Notes under the pieces: generated by a model
The model's database searches: none
The model's input: the letters and a program-made list of their open reading frames with translations, nothing else
Told to the model about the DNA's origin: nothing
Origin: Nymphaea colorata
Lineage: Eukaryota; Streptophyta; Magnoliopsida; Nymphaeales; Nymphaeaceae
Assembly: GCF_008831285.2 (NCBI RefSeq)
Contig: NC_045146.1
Location: 2,446,001-2,510,000, forward strand
Reading direction: 5' to 3'
DNA: 64,000 nt
Made by a program: the position numbers and the translations under genes
Part shown: positions 25,450 through 35,726 of the stretch, piece by piece
How the letters are laid out: each line of letters opens with the position of its first letter
How positions within the stretch are numbered: position 1 is the first letter of the stretch

Positions 25450-25653
25450 TGCACACTTCTGTGCACAAAAAACTGTGTGTCCTGTTGTGCAATCATCAAA
25501 ATACATTAGTAAAGTAAAAATAGGAGAATTTTAAAAGGATGAAAAGGAGATTATGAAAATGTTAAAAAGTCTAAAATGTAGATTTTTTATAAAAAAAAAT
25601 TCTAAAATATCCCATCCCCTTTTTTTTTCTTGGCTGTATATCTGTTGTGTGCA
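25450..25653. mobile_element. Small MITE-like element, copy 3
   Basis: The left end is TGCACACTTCTGTGCA (25,450-25,465) and the right end finishes TGTTGTGTGCA (to 25,653). The interior includes TCTAAAATGTAGATTTTTTA followed by A-rich sequence and ATCCCATCCCC. It is the same family as the element at 8,967-9,111. No protein is encoded. Confidence 0.45.
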
Positions 25654-27050
25654 GAACTCGATCTCCCTCAAAGTATCCTAAACTATTCCTGCACTAGAAC
25701 TACTGACACGTAATCATGGTTTAGCTAATAAGTTAATTACCGAGAAATCAGGCAACAGACTATGTCAAGTCGGACATAAGCTAGGATTAGTAAAATATGG
25801 CAAAGGAACCTAAAAGCAGAATATTGACTAGTTTGACTCAAGTAAGCAGAAAATGCGACATAAGGACTTGCAAAATTTAGGAAAAATATAAATTTTGTTT
25901 TTTGATCTTATAAGAAACCACAGAAAAGGCACCAAAATTATTGTAGGTCTTCCAGAATACATTTGACACCAAGTTCAGATGGGCAAGATTTCTATAAATA
26001 TTAGAAGATGAATTAATAGCAGTCTGTTCACAAAGCTAAAAATATCATCCTGATCAGTCTGAATTTGGGCACTTTTCCTAGTCATTGAGGTCAATGTACC
26101 CACCAATTAACATTTGAAAACTATTTTTGGGCTGGAAGAAAGAGCGTAAACAACATAGAAAGCTGTTTAGGCCTCTGCGAATGTATTCTAGTCACAGACG
26201 CAACTCCAATTTTCCTTAGAAGTAAATGGTGCGAAAAAATTGTTTCCTTTTGAAACTATACTCCTCCAACTTTTGCAAAGACAATAAATTCATAATTTTT
26301 CATGCATGAGAACCCATTGAATACGATTTTACAAATTTAGATCAGGTTTAGGACATAACCTGTTTTTTCAATACACTACGTCTTTGAAAAGCTTTGATAG
26401 TTAGCCGCAACCTGTACATGAACAAGTCAAATACTAATATCAAAATTAATAGAACAAAAAATCAAACTCACTAAACCAGATAGTAGAGCAAAAGAACTGT
26501 GCTAAAGCTGATCCAAGAATAAACACCCAACTTCATGATTTGTATGACATGTTAAGCATGTCGGAAATGAACTTCTGCACCATGAGAGATTACTGGCAGC
26601 TCTGTAAACTTTGGATCTCATATTATGATATTTGTTCTTGCTAGAGGAAGTGAAGGAAAGTGCAGTATGCAGAACTAGAAATTCAAGGAGAATAAGGTGC
26701 AAATTCAGTTACCAAAGCGGTTGAAGGTACTTAAATCAAAATAACACAAGTGAAGAAAGAATTCTCCAAAGAAGAAATGCAAGACTCTAGGAGAAATACG
26801 TGAAACAAATCTGGTTGTAATTGGTACTCACCAAACTGTGCAAACAGATTATGTTCGCTTTGCCAATGACAAGGTGTTGTGATAAAATGGCCACCACTAT
26901 CGCATTGTAAGTTGTGAGTGAAAATCAGAAAAGAGTCACCATGAGTGAGAAATCACTCATCAAGGACATAGGCTCATTGTGAGACCTAGTTAAAGTAAGA
27001 CCCCCAAATGAAAGTAAGTTCTGAAGCTCAGTCATTGATATTAGTTCAGG
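25654..27050. other. Intergenic stretch without a recognised gene
   Basis: AT-rich sequence with short frames only. I see nothing that can be assigned. Confidence 0.5.
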
Positions 27051-27406
27051 TCTAGACTTTTGATGACAACATATTTACTATAAGTACTTTTAGAAGACAT
27101 TTGGCATCAAGGACACTATGGAGGTGTCTCATGAATCTGCCTCAAGAATAGGGTAGATTCATGGAACACTAAAACTAGTTGTTGGAGACCTTTGGAATGG
27201 AGTCTAGTGCGTGAAAATGGGAATGCAATCTAGACTTTTGATGACAACATATTTACTAGAAGTACTTTTAGAAGACATTTGGCATCAAGGACACTATGGA
27301 GGTGTCTCATGAATCTGCCTCAAGAATAGGGTAGATTCATGGAACACTAAAACTAGTTGTTGGAGACCTCTGGAAGGGAGTCTAGTGTGTGAAAATGGGA
27401 ATGCAA
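27051..27406. repeat. 178-bp tandem duplication crossing the 5' LTR boundary
   Basis: Copy 1 (27,051-27,228) and copy 2 (27,229-27,406) are near identical, with a few substitutions. Copy 2 contains the target duplication CTAGT (27,353-27,357) and the first 49 bp of the 5' LTR. Copy 1 therefore carries a detached piece of LTR outside the element. The duplication must be later than the insertion. Confidence 0.9.
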
Positions 27407-27710
27407 ATCAGATCGTAATAAGATCAAGTTGTTGCAATTTTTTTGCAAAGAGATCTTTTTGTTATTGAAGGATATGTTCCCTAATTTGTTGTTGCACATA
27501 TCATGTTTATCACCTTCTTTTTTTGTGCTCTCATTATCTTCTATTTATTGAAGTTGTACAAAATCAGAAGTGTGTTAATGAGAATCTAAATCTCTCTCAT
27601 CCCGTGGATGTAAAGCACAAATTGCTGAACCACGTAATTCTTGTTTCTCTAGTCTCTTGCTTTCTCCCCTTCATCTGGCATCCTTTCCTAGTTACGACGT
27701 TTTTTTAACA
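27358..27710 (+). repeat. 5' LTR of degraded copia element
   Basis: It starts TGTTGGAGAC directly after CTAGT and ends TTTTTTAACA directly before the primer-binding site. It aligns along its length with 30,516-30,851. Confidence 0.9.
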
Positions 27711-27724
27711 TGGTATCATAGCAG
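27711..27724 (+). other. Primer-binding site (tRNA-Met type)
   Basis: TGGTATCATAGCAG abuts the LTR and differs by one base from the usual TGGTATCAGAGC, complementary to the 3' end of initiator tRNA-Met. Confidence 0.85.
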
Positions 27725-27755
27725 ACATTGTGAGTCATTGCTTTCTCTAGTCTTC

Positions 27756-28200
27756 ATGGCAGAATCTAATCAAGGCAGCTCCAACAAGATCAAAAGCAAT
27801 CCAGGAAGCAACGATCATAGCACCAACACGGTGAAGTTTAGCAATGATCATAGCACCAACACGGTGAAGATTAGCAATGATCATAGCACCAACAAGGTGA
27901 AGATTACATCTACTCCTCTCAATGGCATAAATTATCTAAGCTGGGAAAGGCTGCTCGGTTGTTCCTCAGTGGGCAATCAAAACTTGGATTGATCAATGGC
28001 TCTATAAAACAACCTAACAAAGATGATCCTAAGTACCAAGAGTGGGAATCAGAAAACAACATGATCATGTTGTGGCTAATCAACTCCATGGAGCTAAAAC
28101 TGAAGTTCCCACATTGTTTGAGGAATTTTAAAATATGATTCCCACGCAGTATGGTTCTAAGATAAAAACAGCTACCATGAAACAATGGAGGAAAATATGC
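27756..28200 (+). pseudogene. Copia gag remnant
   Basis: The ATG at 27,756 opens a Ser/Asn/Lys-rich start, followed by LNGINYLSW, the conserved amino-terminal gag block of plant copia elements. A frameshift near 27,945 moves the frame. Beyond it, SKLGLINGSIKQP and YQEWESENNMIMLWLINSM continue the gag profile. The reading then decays by about 28,140 and joins integrase sequence near 28,260. No zinc knuckle or protease is present. Confidence 0.8.
27807..27905 (+). repeat. 33-bp tandem repeat (three copies) in gag
   Basis: Three in-frame units start at 27,807, 27,840 and 27,873, each close to AGCAATGATCATAGCACCAA. They encode three tandem 11-residue repeats, SNDHSTNTVKI or a close variant. This insertion lies before the conserved gag block and is unusual for copia gag. 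Confidence 0.9.
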
Positions 28201-28254
28201 CAATGACACCCTAAAAAGTTTTTTAAAAGAAAAAGTCATTTAAACTTAATATAC

Positions 28255-30500
28255 ATGTTCAGGGACTCAACAAAATGGAGTTGCAGAACGAAAAAATCAT
28301 CAGTTACTCAATATTGTTTGATCTCTTATAATGCATATGAATGTTCTCACATGTTTTTTGGATTGATGTTGCCATGGCTTGTTATTTGAGCAATAGAACT
28401 TCAAGTTCCAGCATAGATGACAAGATTCCTATTGAATTTATTTTAAGAATGACAGTTTTGATTCAACAACTCAAAGTTTTTGGGTGCAAATGTTATGTTC
28501 ATGTTCAAGAAAGTTTTAAAAACAAGCTGCAAAATGTGCATTTTGGGGTTACTCTAGTAGAAAAAGTAGATACAAATGTTATGACTCTATCTCTAAAAAA
28601 TTATTTGTTGCTCGTGATGACAAATTTTTTGAATAGGAGCCATACTTTGATGTCTCAGTTTGGGGGGAGCAAATAAATAATGAAGACTTGCAACATAGTG
28701 AACATGTTCAACCTCTCATTGATGCTTTTAATGAAATCCCTGACTCCAACCACCAGCCCATAGACTCTAATTCCATCACCGAGAACATACATCGTAGAAA
28801 ATAGTCAATCATGGAAGAAACTGAACAACTATTCACACAGATTGACATATCTGAATCAACCCAAAGCCAAGGTCTTGAGCCACCTACTCGTCGTTTTACT
28901 CGTAGTATCTGACCACCAATAAAACTGAGTGACTACATCTACTTTACCGCGAACAAGGTTCATTCAATAGAAAAGTATGTGACATTTCATAATCTATCTC
29001 ACTCTTACTAAATTTAGGTGTTAAACACCTACTCCAGACTGAACCAAGAACCTTTGATGGAGCTAACAGGGATAGCAAGTGGAGAGAGGCTATGAAAGAA
29101 GAGCTTACTGCTTTGCAAAAAAAATCAAACCTAGGATCTTGTACCTCTTCTTGAAGGAAAGAAACAGGTTGGATGCAAGTGGGTGTATAAAATAAAGTTT
29201 AAAAGTGATATGATTGTGAAACGGTTCAAGGCTCTTCTAGTGAGAAAGGGTTTCATGCAGACTGAATGAATAGATTGAATGAATAGATTATAATGAGACA
29301 TTCTCTCTAATTGCCAAGATGAACACTATCAAAATTTTATTATTTGTTGCAGTTAATAAAAAGTGGGAATTAATGTTGCTTGATGTAAAAAGTGCTTTTT
29401 TGAATGGATAGCTTCACGAAGATGTACATGAAAGTCCCACAGGGTGTTCCAAACCAAAACGGATATTTTTGTAAGTTGAAAAATGCTATATATGGGTTAA
29501 AACAGTCTCCTCATGCTTGGTTATCTTGCTTAAGTGGTGCTCTTACTCAGATTAGCTTTAAAATGAGTTCTATAAATTATACCATATTTGCCTATACTAG
29601 AGGATCAAAAATTATTATCTTGTTTATGTAGATGACATTATTTTGATAGATGATGACACATATTTTATGGCTCAAGTCAAAAAACTCCTTAATAAGCAGT
29701 TTGAAATCAAAGACCTAGGTGCTTTAAGATATTTTTTGGGCATTAAAGTTCCACACTCTGAGTAATGTATTTTTATTTGCCAACGAAAATATATTTTTGA
29801 TTTATTGAAAGAGATAGGGCAAACTGCAAGCTGCACAAAGTTGATAATGTTTCGGTTTTTCGTATACTCATTGGTAAACTCATATACCTAACTATGACCA
29901 TACCCAACATTGCTTATGATATTAGCCTAGTAAGCCGGTTTATGCATAAACCAAGATCCACACATGTTGAAACTGCTTATAGAGTGTTGAGATATCAAAG
30001 AGGGACTCCAGGGAAAGGAATACTCGTGAAACATGATCAGCATGTATGCAAATGTTGATTGGGCAAGTGATCCAAGTGACTGCAGATCTATATCTAGCTG
30101 TTGTACATTTGCTGAAGGAAATTTGGTGACAGAAAAAAAAAAAAAAAAACAATCTATTGTTATGAGATCAAGTGCTGAGGCTGAATATAGAGTGATGGCA
30201 GCTTGCACTTGTGAACTTATGTAGGTCAAAGCGTTAGTAAAGGACATGAACATTGAAATAAAAAGAGCTATAAATTTAATGTGTGACAACATGGCTACAA
30301 TATATATTGGAGTCAAGTCTGTCTTTCACAAGTGCACCAAACATATACAAGTTGATTGTCATTTTATCAGGGGAAATGTTTAATATGGTACCATCACAAC
30401 CCTGCACGTTAAAAGTGAAATGCAACTAGCTAACATTTTCACAAAGAATCTTGCGAATGACCAACATCAATACATATCAAGCAAGTTGGGCTGCACACCA
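28255..30500 (+). pseudogene. Copia pol remnant (integrase end, RT, RNase H)
   Basis: QQNGVAERK (about 28,268) marks the integrase catalytic Glu region. KCKWVYKIKFK-like sequence (about 29,175) starts RT. LLDVKSAFLNG (about 29,380), IYGLKQSPHAW (about 29,490) and an LVYVDD-type block (about 29,620) follow, then a YFLGIKV-like segment. RNase H traces are WASDPSDCRSIS (30,060) and SSAEAEYRVMAA (30,170). The frame is broken many times, including a stop in the leader of the YVDD block and an A-run near 30,130. Confidence 0.85.
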
Positions 30501-30515
30501 ACTTGAGAGGGAGAT

Positions 30516-30851
30516 TATTGGGGACTTCTGGAAGGGAGTCTAATGTGCCAAAATGGGAGTTCAGATCAAGTTGTTGTAATTTTTTTGGAAAGAGATCTTT
30601 CCATTATTGAAAAATATGTTCCCTATTTTGTTGTTGTGCATGTCATGTTTATCACATTCTTTTTTTTGTGTTCTCAGTATCTTCTATTTATTGAAGTTGT
30701 ACCAAATCAGAAGTAATTCAATGAGAATCTAGATCTCTCCCTTCTCGTGGATGTAGGCACAAATTGCCGAACCACGTAATTCATGTTTCTCTAGTCTCTT
30801 GCTTTCTTCCTTTCATCTAGTGTCTTTTCCAAGTTACAAAGTTTTTTAACA
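30516..30851 (+). repeat. 3' LTR of degraded copia element
   Basis: It starts TATTGGGGAC (the first G of the terminal TG is mutated to A) after the polypurine tract and ends TTTTTTAACA before CTAGT. Confidence 0.9.
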
Positions 30852-30856
30852 CTAGT

Positions 30857-32214
30857 ATCCCGTGAATCTATCTCACAATTAAGGCATGTTTATGGGATAC
30901 TCCCAAAGTGTCTCTACTGTCAAACAATCTCTTAAGTATTTGCACCACAAGGTCATCTTCAGGCACTCCTTTGTAAAGGTCATCTTCAAGCACTCCTTTG
31001 TAAGCAATTACAAGTTGATGAATAATATTATTGGCTTCAATGAGGAGGCTTCGATCCTCAAGCCTCTTCCTTCTACTCAATTTAAATCTATCTGTTATGC
31101 ATGAAGTTGGCAAGATTGACTTAAGGGAAAATAAAAAAACTGGTGGGTGCGGTATTAGCAAGAATCAGAACCATAGCGTGCATGAAAGTTTATAATGAGA
31201 CAAACAAGAGAAGTCCTCAAGGTGACGATTGCAGAATCCAAACTATCAAGAGTGCTTTGAAATCATGCATGATCTTGATTCGTCGCATGATGGAAACGGT
31301 CCTCGAGATATTATAGTCTAGCGACCCCAATACGATGAGTTGAAAAATGTATTGAGGGTGAGAGAGTGGACATACGTGATTTATCACCGAACCTCTGCAA
31401 ATTATGTTTCTTCTCCTTCAGTCTTTTACTTATTTTTTACATTCATTACGGGTCTATATATCCTTCTCAGAGTGTCATTCTTATGAAATCTTGTTTGTCC
31501 AAGACCTCCCGGTTCTAATATATACTTCATTGTTCTGGATATGAATTATTGATTAAATGTTATTATATATCTGCTCTCTCTTTCTCTCGTGATGTTTGCA
31601 CACATAGATATTGCAGGAATGGAGTTATCGTGACTCATAGCATATTAATTTTGGTAGCTGGACCTAGCGGTGATAGGGATGGCCAAATGACTAAAATACC
31701 CATAGAAAAGTGAAACAAACCACGAGAACCCCAAAAAAATTAAGAAAAGCTGAAAAATTACTTTTTTGTAGAGACAACAAAGTTCCCACGTAGTTATGTA
31801 TACACGCATGGGTACCTTTGTAATGTGCAGAGGTTCGTGTGCATGACACTTTGCCCTTAAAGAGTGGGAGTATTGGAGGCTATGCACTGCACTGTACACG
31901 TCGGTGCAGGTAACCATTTCTCTTATAGCCACCTGGCTTGTGATGTGTCGACCAAAGAGTTCAGTGGGTACATGGCCGGCTGCCGACTGCCTACCATGCT
32001 GTAATGGAAAACTTCAAATAAATGTAGGCGTAATTGATGCAATACATATGATCTGTTACCTTAAAACGAAGAGCTTGTCAAAGTGTTTGAATTAGTGAGG
32101 AATGTTACAAGAAATCTGTTGAAAAATAAGGAATGCTAATTAACGTTTTCTCCATCAAGGATATTAATTAAAATGTTACTTGCCCCATCATTCTTTTTCA
32201 CACACACACATCGT
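30857..32214. other. Intergenic stretch without a recognised gene
   Basis: It includes a 27-bp tandem repeat (30,951-30,977 and 30,978-31,004, GGTCATCTTCARGCACTCCT). Nothing else can be assigned. Confidence 0.5.
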
Positions 32215-32301
32215 CCGAGCCAACCTTTTCACACTAGCTACAGTACCTTTTCACACTATAGCTAGTGTGAAAAGGTTGGCTCGGAGGAGGCAACCTAGGG
32301 G

Positions 32302-32337
<36 letters not shown>

Positions 32338-32408
32338 CTGCTCAGGAGGCAACCTAGGGGTTTTAGCTAGTGTGAAAAAGTTGGCTCGGAAGAGGCAATC
32401 TAGGGGTT
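32215..32408. repeat. Perfect 25-bp inverted repeat plus mirrored direct copies around an (AT)n tract
   Basis: The left arm (32,215-32,239) and right arm (32,260-32,284) are exact reverse complements separated by 20 bp. The right arm contains AGCTAGTGTGAAAAGG. It is followed by AGGAGGCAACCTAGGGGTT, an (AT)n run (32,303-32,336), the same GGAGGCAACCTAGGGGTT, a second copy of the arm (32,365-32,389, one mismatch) and a third copy of the trailing motif. It could form a strong hairpin. Confidence 0.85.
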
Positions 32409-32940
32409 CTCCCTCTGCTTCCAGTAGGGCTCAGGTACTCTAGGCTCCCCACCAGTCGTCTTTGGACAAAACATAATTCGGTGAATATTAGAAAATCTAG
32501 AATTTACTATTGATTTATAATCGCTGTACTCAAATTTATCAAGTATAATGGACTTTCCTCTTTCACTTTTATCAGAATGTGAATAAGAACAGGTATCTCC
32601 TTGAGAAGTTAGAAAATAATCAGGACGCTCTCAGTCAAATATTGTGCCTAATAGCATGTACAAAATATTCATAATTGAAAATGATCCGTTTGGGAGACGT
32701 ATTGAAAACTTGAAGCAAGAACAATCATGAACACTTGTTGAGACTACACGATATCGATAGAATCCTTTACCAACTATCTTAACACAATTTATGAGTACAA
32801 AATTGGTTGAATCCAATCTCCCCAACTGCTGTCTGCTAATATTGTACATTTCTTGGAGAGATAAATAAAATAACAATGATAAAAAAAACCTGTATATGAA
32901 TGACTATGCATGCTTTTACGAGGTGGATCTATGGCATGTC

Positions 32941-34263
32941 CTAGCTTAGATTCTTTCTCATTAATGTTGGAATTTGAATAAAGTTTCCTAAGTCCTTGGC
33001 GGCATTTCCCCATGCCCAGCACGCGTTCATTCTTTGTTTCCTTAGGAACTTACCTGCTCTACTGAAAAAATGTCCACTCTTCTTCACCACTCTCTTGGGA
33101 CACTTGAGCAAGCCAAGGTAGCTCTCCAAATCATGAACGCACGTAGGGTTTCTCATCTTGAAGAAGTCCAGAGCAAGCTCTACGCCCACATGAACATAGC
33201 ACGCATGGCTCCACACTCCCTTTAAAACCCTAAAGTTTTCATTCAAGAAAACCCCCGGCACCTTAGTAACCGGGTCATTTACATTGACTATCCTCAGGAC
33301 CTTCACTCCTAGCTCCTCACACCTCTTCTTGAACCCAGAATTCCCCACCCTTGGACCAGCAAATGAGTAAACAGTGATGGGTATCTCTTCATCTTGTCCA
33401 ATCTTGTTCAGTCCAAGCTCAGCTATATCATACGCCAGTAACATGGCCAGGGAGCTGCCCATGCTATGGCCGGCCACCGTGATGCTCACTTCCTCTCCCT
33501 TGTACTTGTTGATGATTCTAGAAACCTCCCCAAGAAGTTGGTCTCTGCAACTCTTATGGCCGAACTTGCAGGAGCTATCTGTGGACGTGTAGAGGCTGAG
33601 GAAGCCCAGCTCAACCTTCACGTCCATCCTCGGATCGTGGGGATCGAGTCTCGCCGGTGTGAGTGCACTCATGAAGTTGGCAAGCCACTCGCTCTGAGTC
33701 ACGGTTCCACGGAAACTGATCAGGATGTCCCTTCTCCCCAGCTTCCCGATCTCCTTCTGCGTCGAGACGGCGACGTACCCGATCCACCTGCTCGAGCAGG
33801 AGGTCTCTTGCAGGGGGAAGCTAATGTCGGGAGTGGCGTAGATGTACTTGGTGATCTCGTACCCGGAGTTCTCCAGCCCCACCTCCTCCAGCAGCCGCTT
33901 CCGGCCATACTTGCAGTTGCAGTACCTCTTGGAGCTGGGGTCGAGGTCGAAGGCGTGGTAACAGGCCATGACGAACTCGCCGTACTTGATAATCTCGTTT
34001 TTGAGTATCGGGTTCAAAGGGTCGAGCAGTCCCTTCCAGTTATCAGACCCTTGGATCTCCATCCACATGTCGGACAGCACAGTACTCCTCGGCTCCTGAG
34101 CAATCGTAATGGGTAGCTTGAAACTACTGGGTGCGGTCGATAAGCAGGAGCGCCTGGACGTCTCCACGGTGATTTCACACCGGAAAACCGGCCGCTGAGG
34201 CCGGAAAGTTCGGATTTCAGGCAAGCAGGGCGATTGGTTTGTCATGAAAAGGTGGAAAGCCAT
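32941..34263 (-). CDS. Plastid-type class I phospholipase A1 (lipase class 3 family)
   Basis: This is an intact intronless frame of 440 residues. It should hydrolyse the sn-1 acyl bond of membrane glycerolipids. Plant class I PLA1 enzymes (DAD1 and relatives) act in chloroplasts and can feed jasmonate synthesis or lipid turnover. Residues 1-60 are rich in Ser, Thr and Arg and poor in acidic residues, like a transit peptide. The family block WMEIQGSDNWKGLLDPLNP starts at 67. SFRGTVTQSEWLANF is at 183-197. The nucleophile elbow is GHSMG (265-269, Ser267). NVNDPVTKVPG supplies the likely catalytic Asp330. The likely catalytic His is His377 in VHDLESYL, with His358 as an alternative. GHSMGSS, rather than GHSLG, points to the PLA1-I-alpha2-like branch. 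After about residue 388 there is a basic tail. The 5' half is GC-rich against AT-rich surroundings. The ATG at 34,263 is the first in frame and fits the transit peptide. Confidence 0.95.
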   Translation of the reverse strand: MAFHLFMTNQSPCLPEIRTFRPQRPVFRCEITVETSRRSCLSTAPSSFKLPITIAQEPRSTVLSDMWMEIQGSDNWKGLLDPLNPILKNEIIKYGEFVMACYHAFDLDPSSKRYCNCKYGRKRLLEEVGLENSGYEITKYIYATPDISFPLQETSCSSRWIGYVAVSTQKEIGKLGRRDILISFRGTVTQSEWLANFMSALTPARLDPHDPRMDVKVELGFLSLYTSTDSSCKFGHKSCRDQLLGEVSRIINKYKGEEVSITVAGHSMGSSLAMLLAYDIAELGLNKIGQDEEIPITVYSFAGPRVGNSGFKKRCEELGVKVLRIVNVNDPVTKVPGVFLNENFRVLKGVWSHACYVHVGVELALDFFKMRNPTCVHDLESYLGLLKCPKRVVKKSGHFFSRAGKFLRKQRMNACWAWGNAAKDLGNFIQIPTLMRKNLS

Positions 34264-34353
34264 CCACCAATGCAGGGAGACGGAGAGGACGAAGGATTAA
34301 TCAGCGAGAGCTAAGCGGTAGCTGGCCGGGAGAGAGGAAGAAGGGGGCGTGGA

Positions 34354-34362
34354 GCTTTTATA
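34354..34362 (-). promoter_or_regulatory. TATA box of the phospholipase A1 gene
   Basis: On the minus strand the sequence is TATAAAAGC, about 90 bp upstream of the ATG. This gives an expected start near 34,325-34,330 and a 5' leader of roughly 65 bases. The stretch between contains CTTCTTCCTCTCTC, a typical pyrimidine-rich plant leader. Confidence 0.65.
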
Positions 34363-35280
34363 GTGCCCCGCAGCGGCGATGCCGTGTCATCGTTTTCCTT
34401 CGAATTTGGATATAATAAATTGGAAACAGCATGTTCGGCGAGGGTTTGACTCCTTTTTTTTTTCTACATGAAGGGGCAAGGGTCTCTTCTCTTCCCTCGT
34501 GGTCGGTGGTTGGTTTTCGAGCACTCAATCGATCGCCTTTTGCGGCTGCGCTTCCGATGGTTTGACAAGAAAACAAGAGTCTGTGCGCCTATCTCATTCA
34601 TTAGTTAAAAAAGTAGTTAAAGAGAGAAAGAGATTGCGTGAAAGAGAGAGGGACTCGAAGGCGATGTAACCACGAGTAGCAGGTTAACTTCGACACCAGT
34701 TTTAAAGGTTTTACTGATAAAGCGAGGATGAAAAAACAGAGAGAGAAACCAGAGGAAGTGGAAAGTTTAAAAAAGAAAATAGTGGGGAGAGAGAGAGAGA
34801 GAGAGACGGGCGCCGACAAAAGATCAGTAGTTGAAACAGAGGCTTTGTTTGTCTTTCCTCTTAAAGGGATTCTTTCTGTTTCTAGCGATTCTTGTGTCGT
34901 GGGGATCGAGAGCTCGGATTGGAGAGGCTCTGCTTTAGTCCCTTTCAGAGACCTAACGCTGAGTTTCCATTGAGGTTCTAACACGGGACCTGCTTGGTGC
35001 AGATAAACGTTTATTTTTCCGGCAGTCGCCGCTCGGCCTGACGCGGTACGCTGATTTTCCCTGCGGGGATGGGGAGTGTTTGAAAAGGAAATGGCGACGG
35101 AGAGCCGTCCATCGTGGGGATGAAGGGCGCGTGCTTGTTGGAGGGTGGGGGAGCTCACCAAAGCTTATGGTCGGTGGTTGCTTACTACCTGCCATCTGTC
35201 TGCGCCGCTTGGGCCAGTTTTAATCCTATTTCTTCCCTCTCCTTTTTTTTTCCAATTCCGCGAGTTTCAGCAATTGGATC
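34363..35280. other. Upstream region of the phospholipase gene
   Basis: This region is GC-richer than the distal flanks, with a GA/CT-rich segment near 34,620-34,810. A minus-strand open frame covers 34,601-35,161, but its sequence is low-complexity Ser/Leu-rich and unrelated to known proteins. I treat the region as promoter and upstream sequence. Confidence 0.4.
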
Positions 35281-35505
35281 TGAAAAAAACATTTAAGTAC
35301 AATTGTGAATGTAAAAATCCACCAAATTTGATTCAAAATTTAGATTCAAACATGAATGTAAAAATCTGAACCGGATTGTGAAATCAGATTCTGTATTCAG
35401 ACACAACGTTTCTTTGTTTGAATTTCATTTTAAATTTGTGAATATCCAAAAAATATATATGGTTAAGGATATATGCAATTCAGATTTGGTCATTTGACAT
35501 CCCCA
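35281..35505. repeat. hAT-like GATTYRGATT-rich repeat, copy 1
   Basis: Repeated short phrases AATCTGAACCGG, AATCAGATTCTG and GATTCAAA end at TTTGACATCCCCA. TTGACATCCC(T)A is the complement of a TAGGGATGTCAA-type terminus common to plant hAT-derived repeats. Related blocks lie at 42.24-42.52, 43.12-43.51 and 45.84-46.21 kb. The assignment is by motif only. Confidence 0.4.
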
Positions 35506-35692
35506 CCCATGAATCTTCCCCTAAAAATTAGGCCAAATTTGAAACAATAAAGTCAATATATTGTGAATTTGGCTTAATTTTTTTTTTAAAAAAAGATTCA
35601 TAAAACATTTACAAGAGTGTCTCTATTCTCAATTGCCTTAATGTTTCTCATGATATTTTTAAATTAAAAATATTTTAAAATGATCTAAATTG

Positions 35693-35693
<1 letters not shown>

Positions 35694-35725
<32 letters not shown>
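35694..35725. repeat. (AT)n microsatellite
   Basis: An uninterrupted AT run of about 32 bp. Confidence 0.95.

Positions 35726-35726
<1 letters not shown>

Larger units (their letters stand above)
27358..30851 (+). mobile_element. Degraded Ty1/copia LTR retrotransposon (internally deleted)
   Basis: The 5' LTR is 27,358-27,710 (TGTTGGAGAC...TTTTTAACA) and the 3' LTR is 30,516-30,851 (TATTGGGGAC...TTTTTAACA). The matching 5-bp target duplications CTAGT lie at 27,353-27,357 and 30,852-30,856. A tRNA-Met-type primer-binding site follows the 5' LTR. A GAGAGGGAGA polypurine tract precedes the 3' LTR. The internal region has gag, the end of integrase, RT and RNase H in copia order. At about 3.5 kb it is shorter than typical autonomous copia elements (near 5 kb). 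The end of gag, protease and most of integrase are missing. Stops and frameshifts are frequent and the LTRs have diverged clearly, so it is old and inactive. Confidence 0.9.

Noticed and set aside
33466-34116. Long plus-strand open frame of 216 codons
   Set aside because: It lies antisense inside the GC-rich phospholipase A1 coding region and has no family resemblance. It is a shadow of the real gene.
34601-35161. Minus-strand open frame of 186 codons upstream of the phospholipase gene
   Set aside because: Its sequence is low-complexity Ser/Leu-rich, partly from a GA/CT tract, and matches nothing. The region is better explained as promoter.
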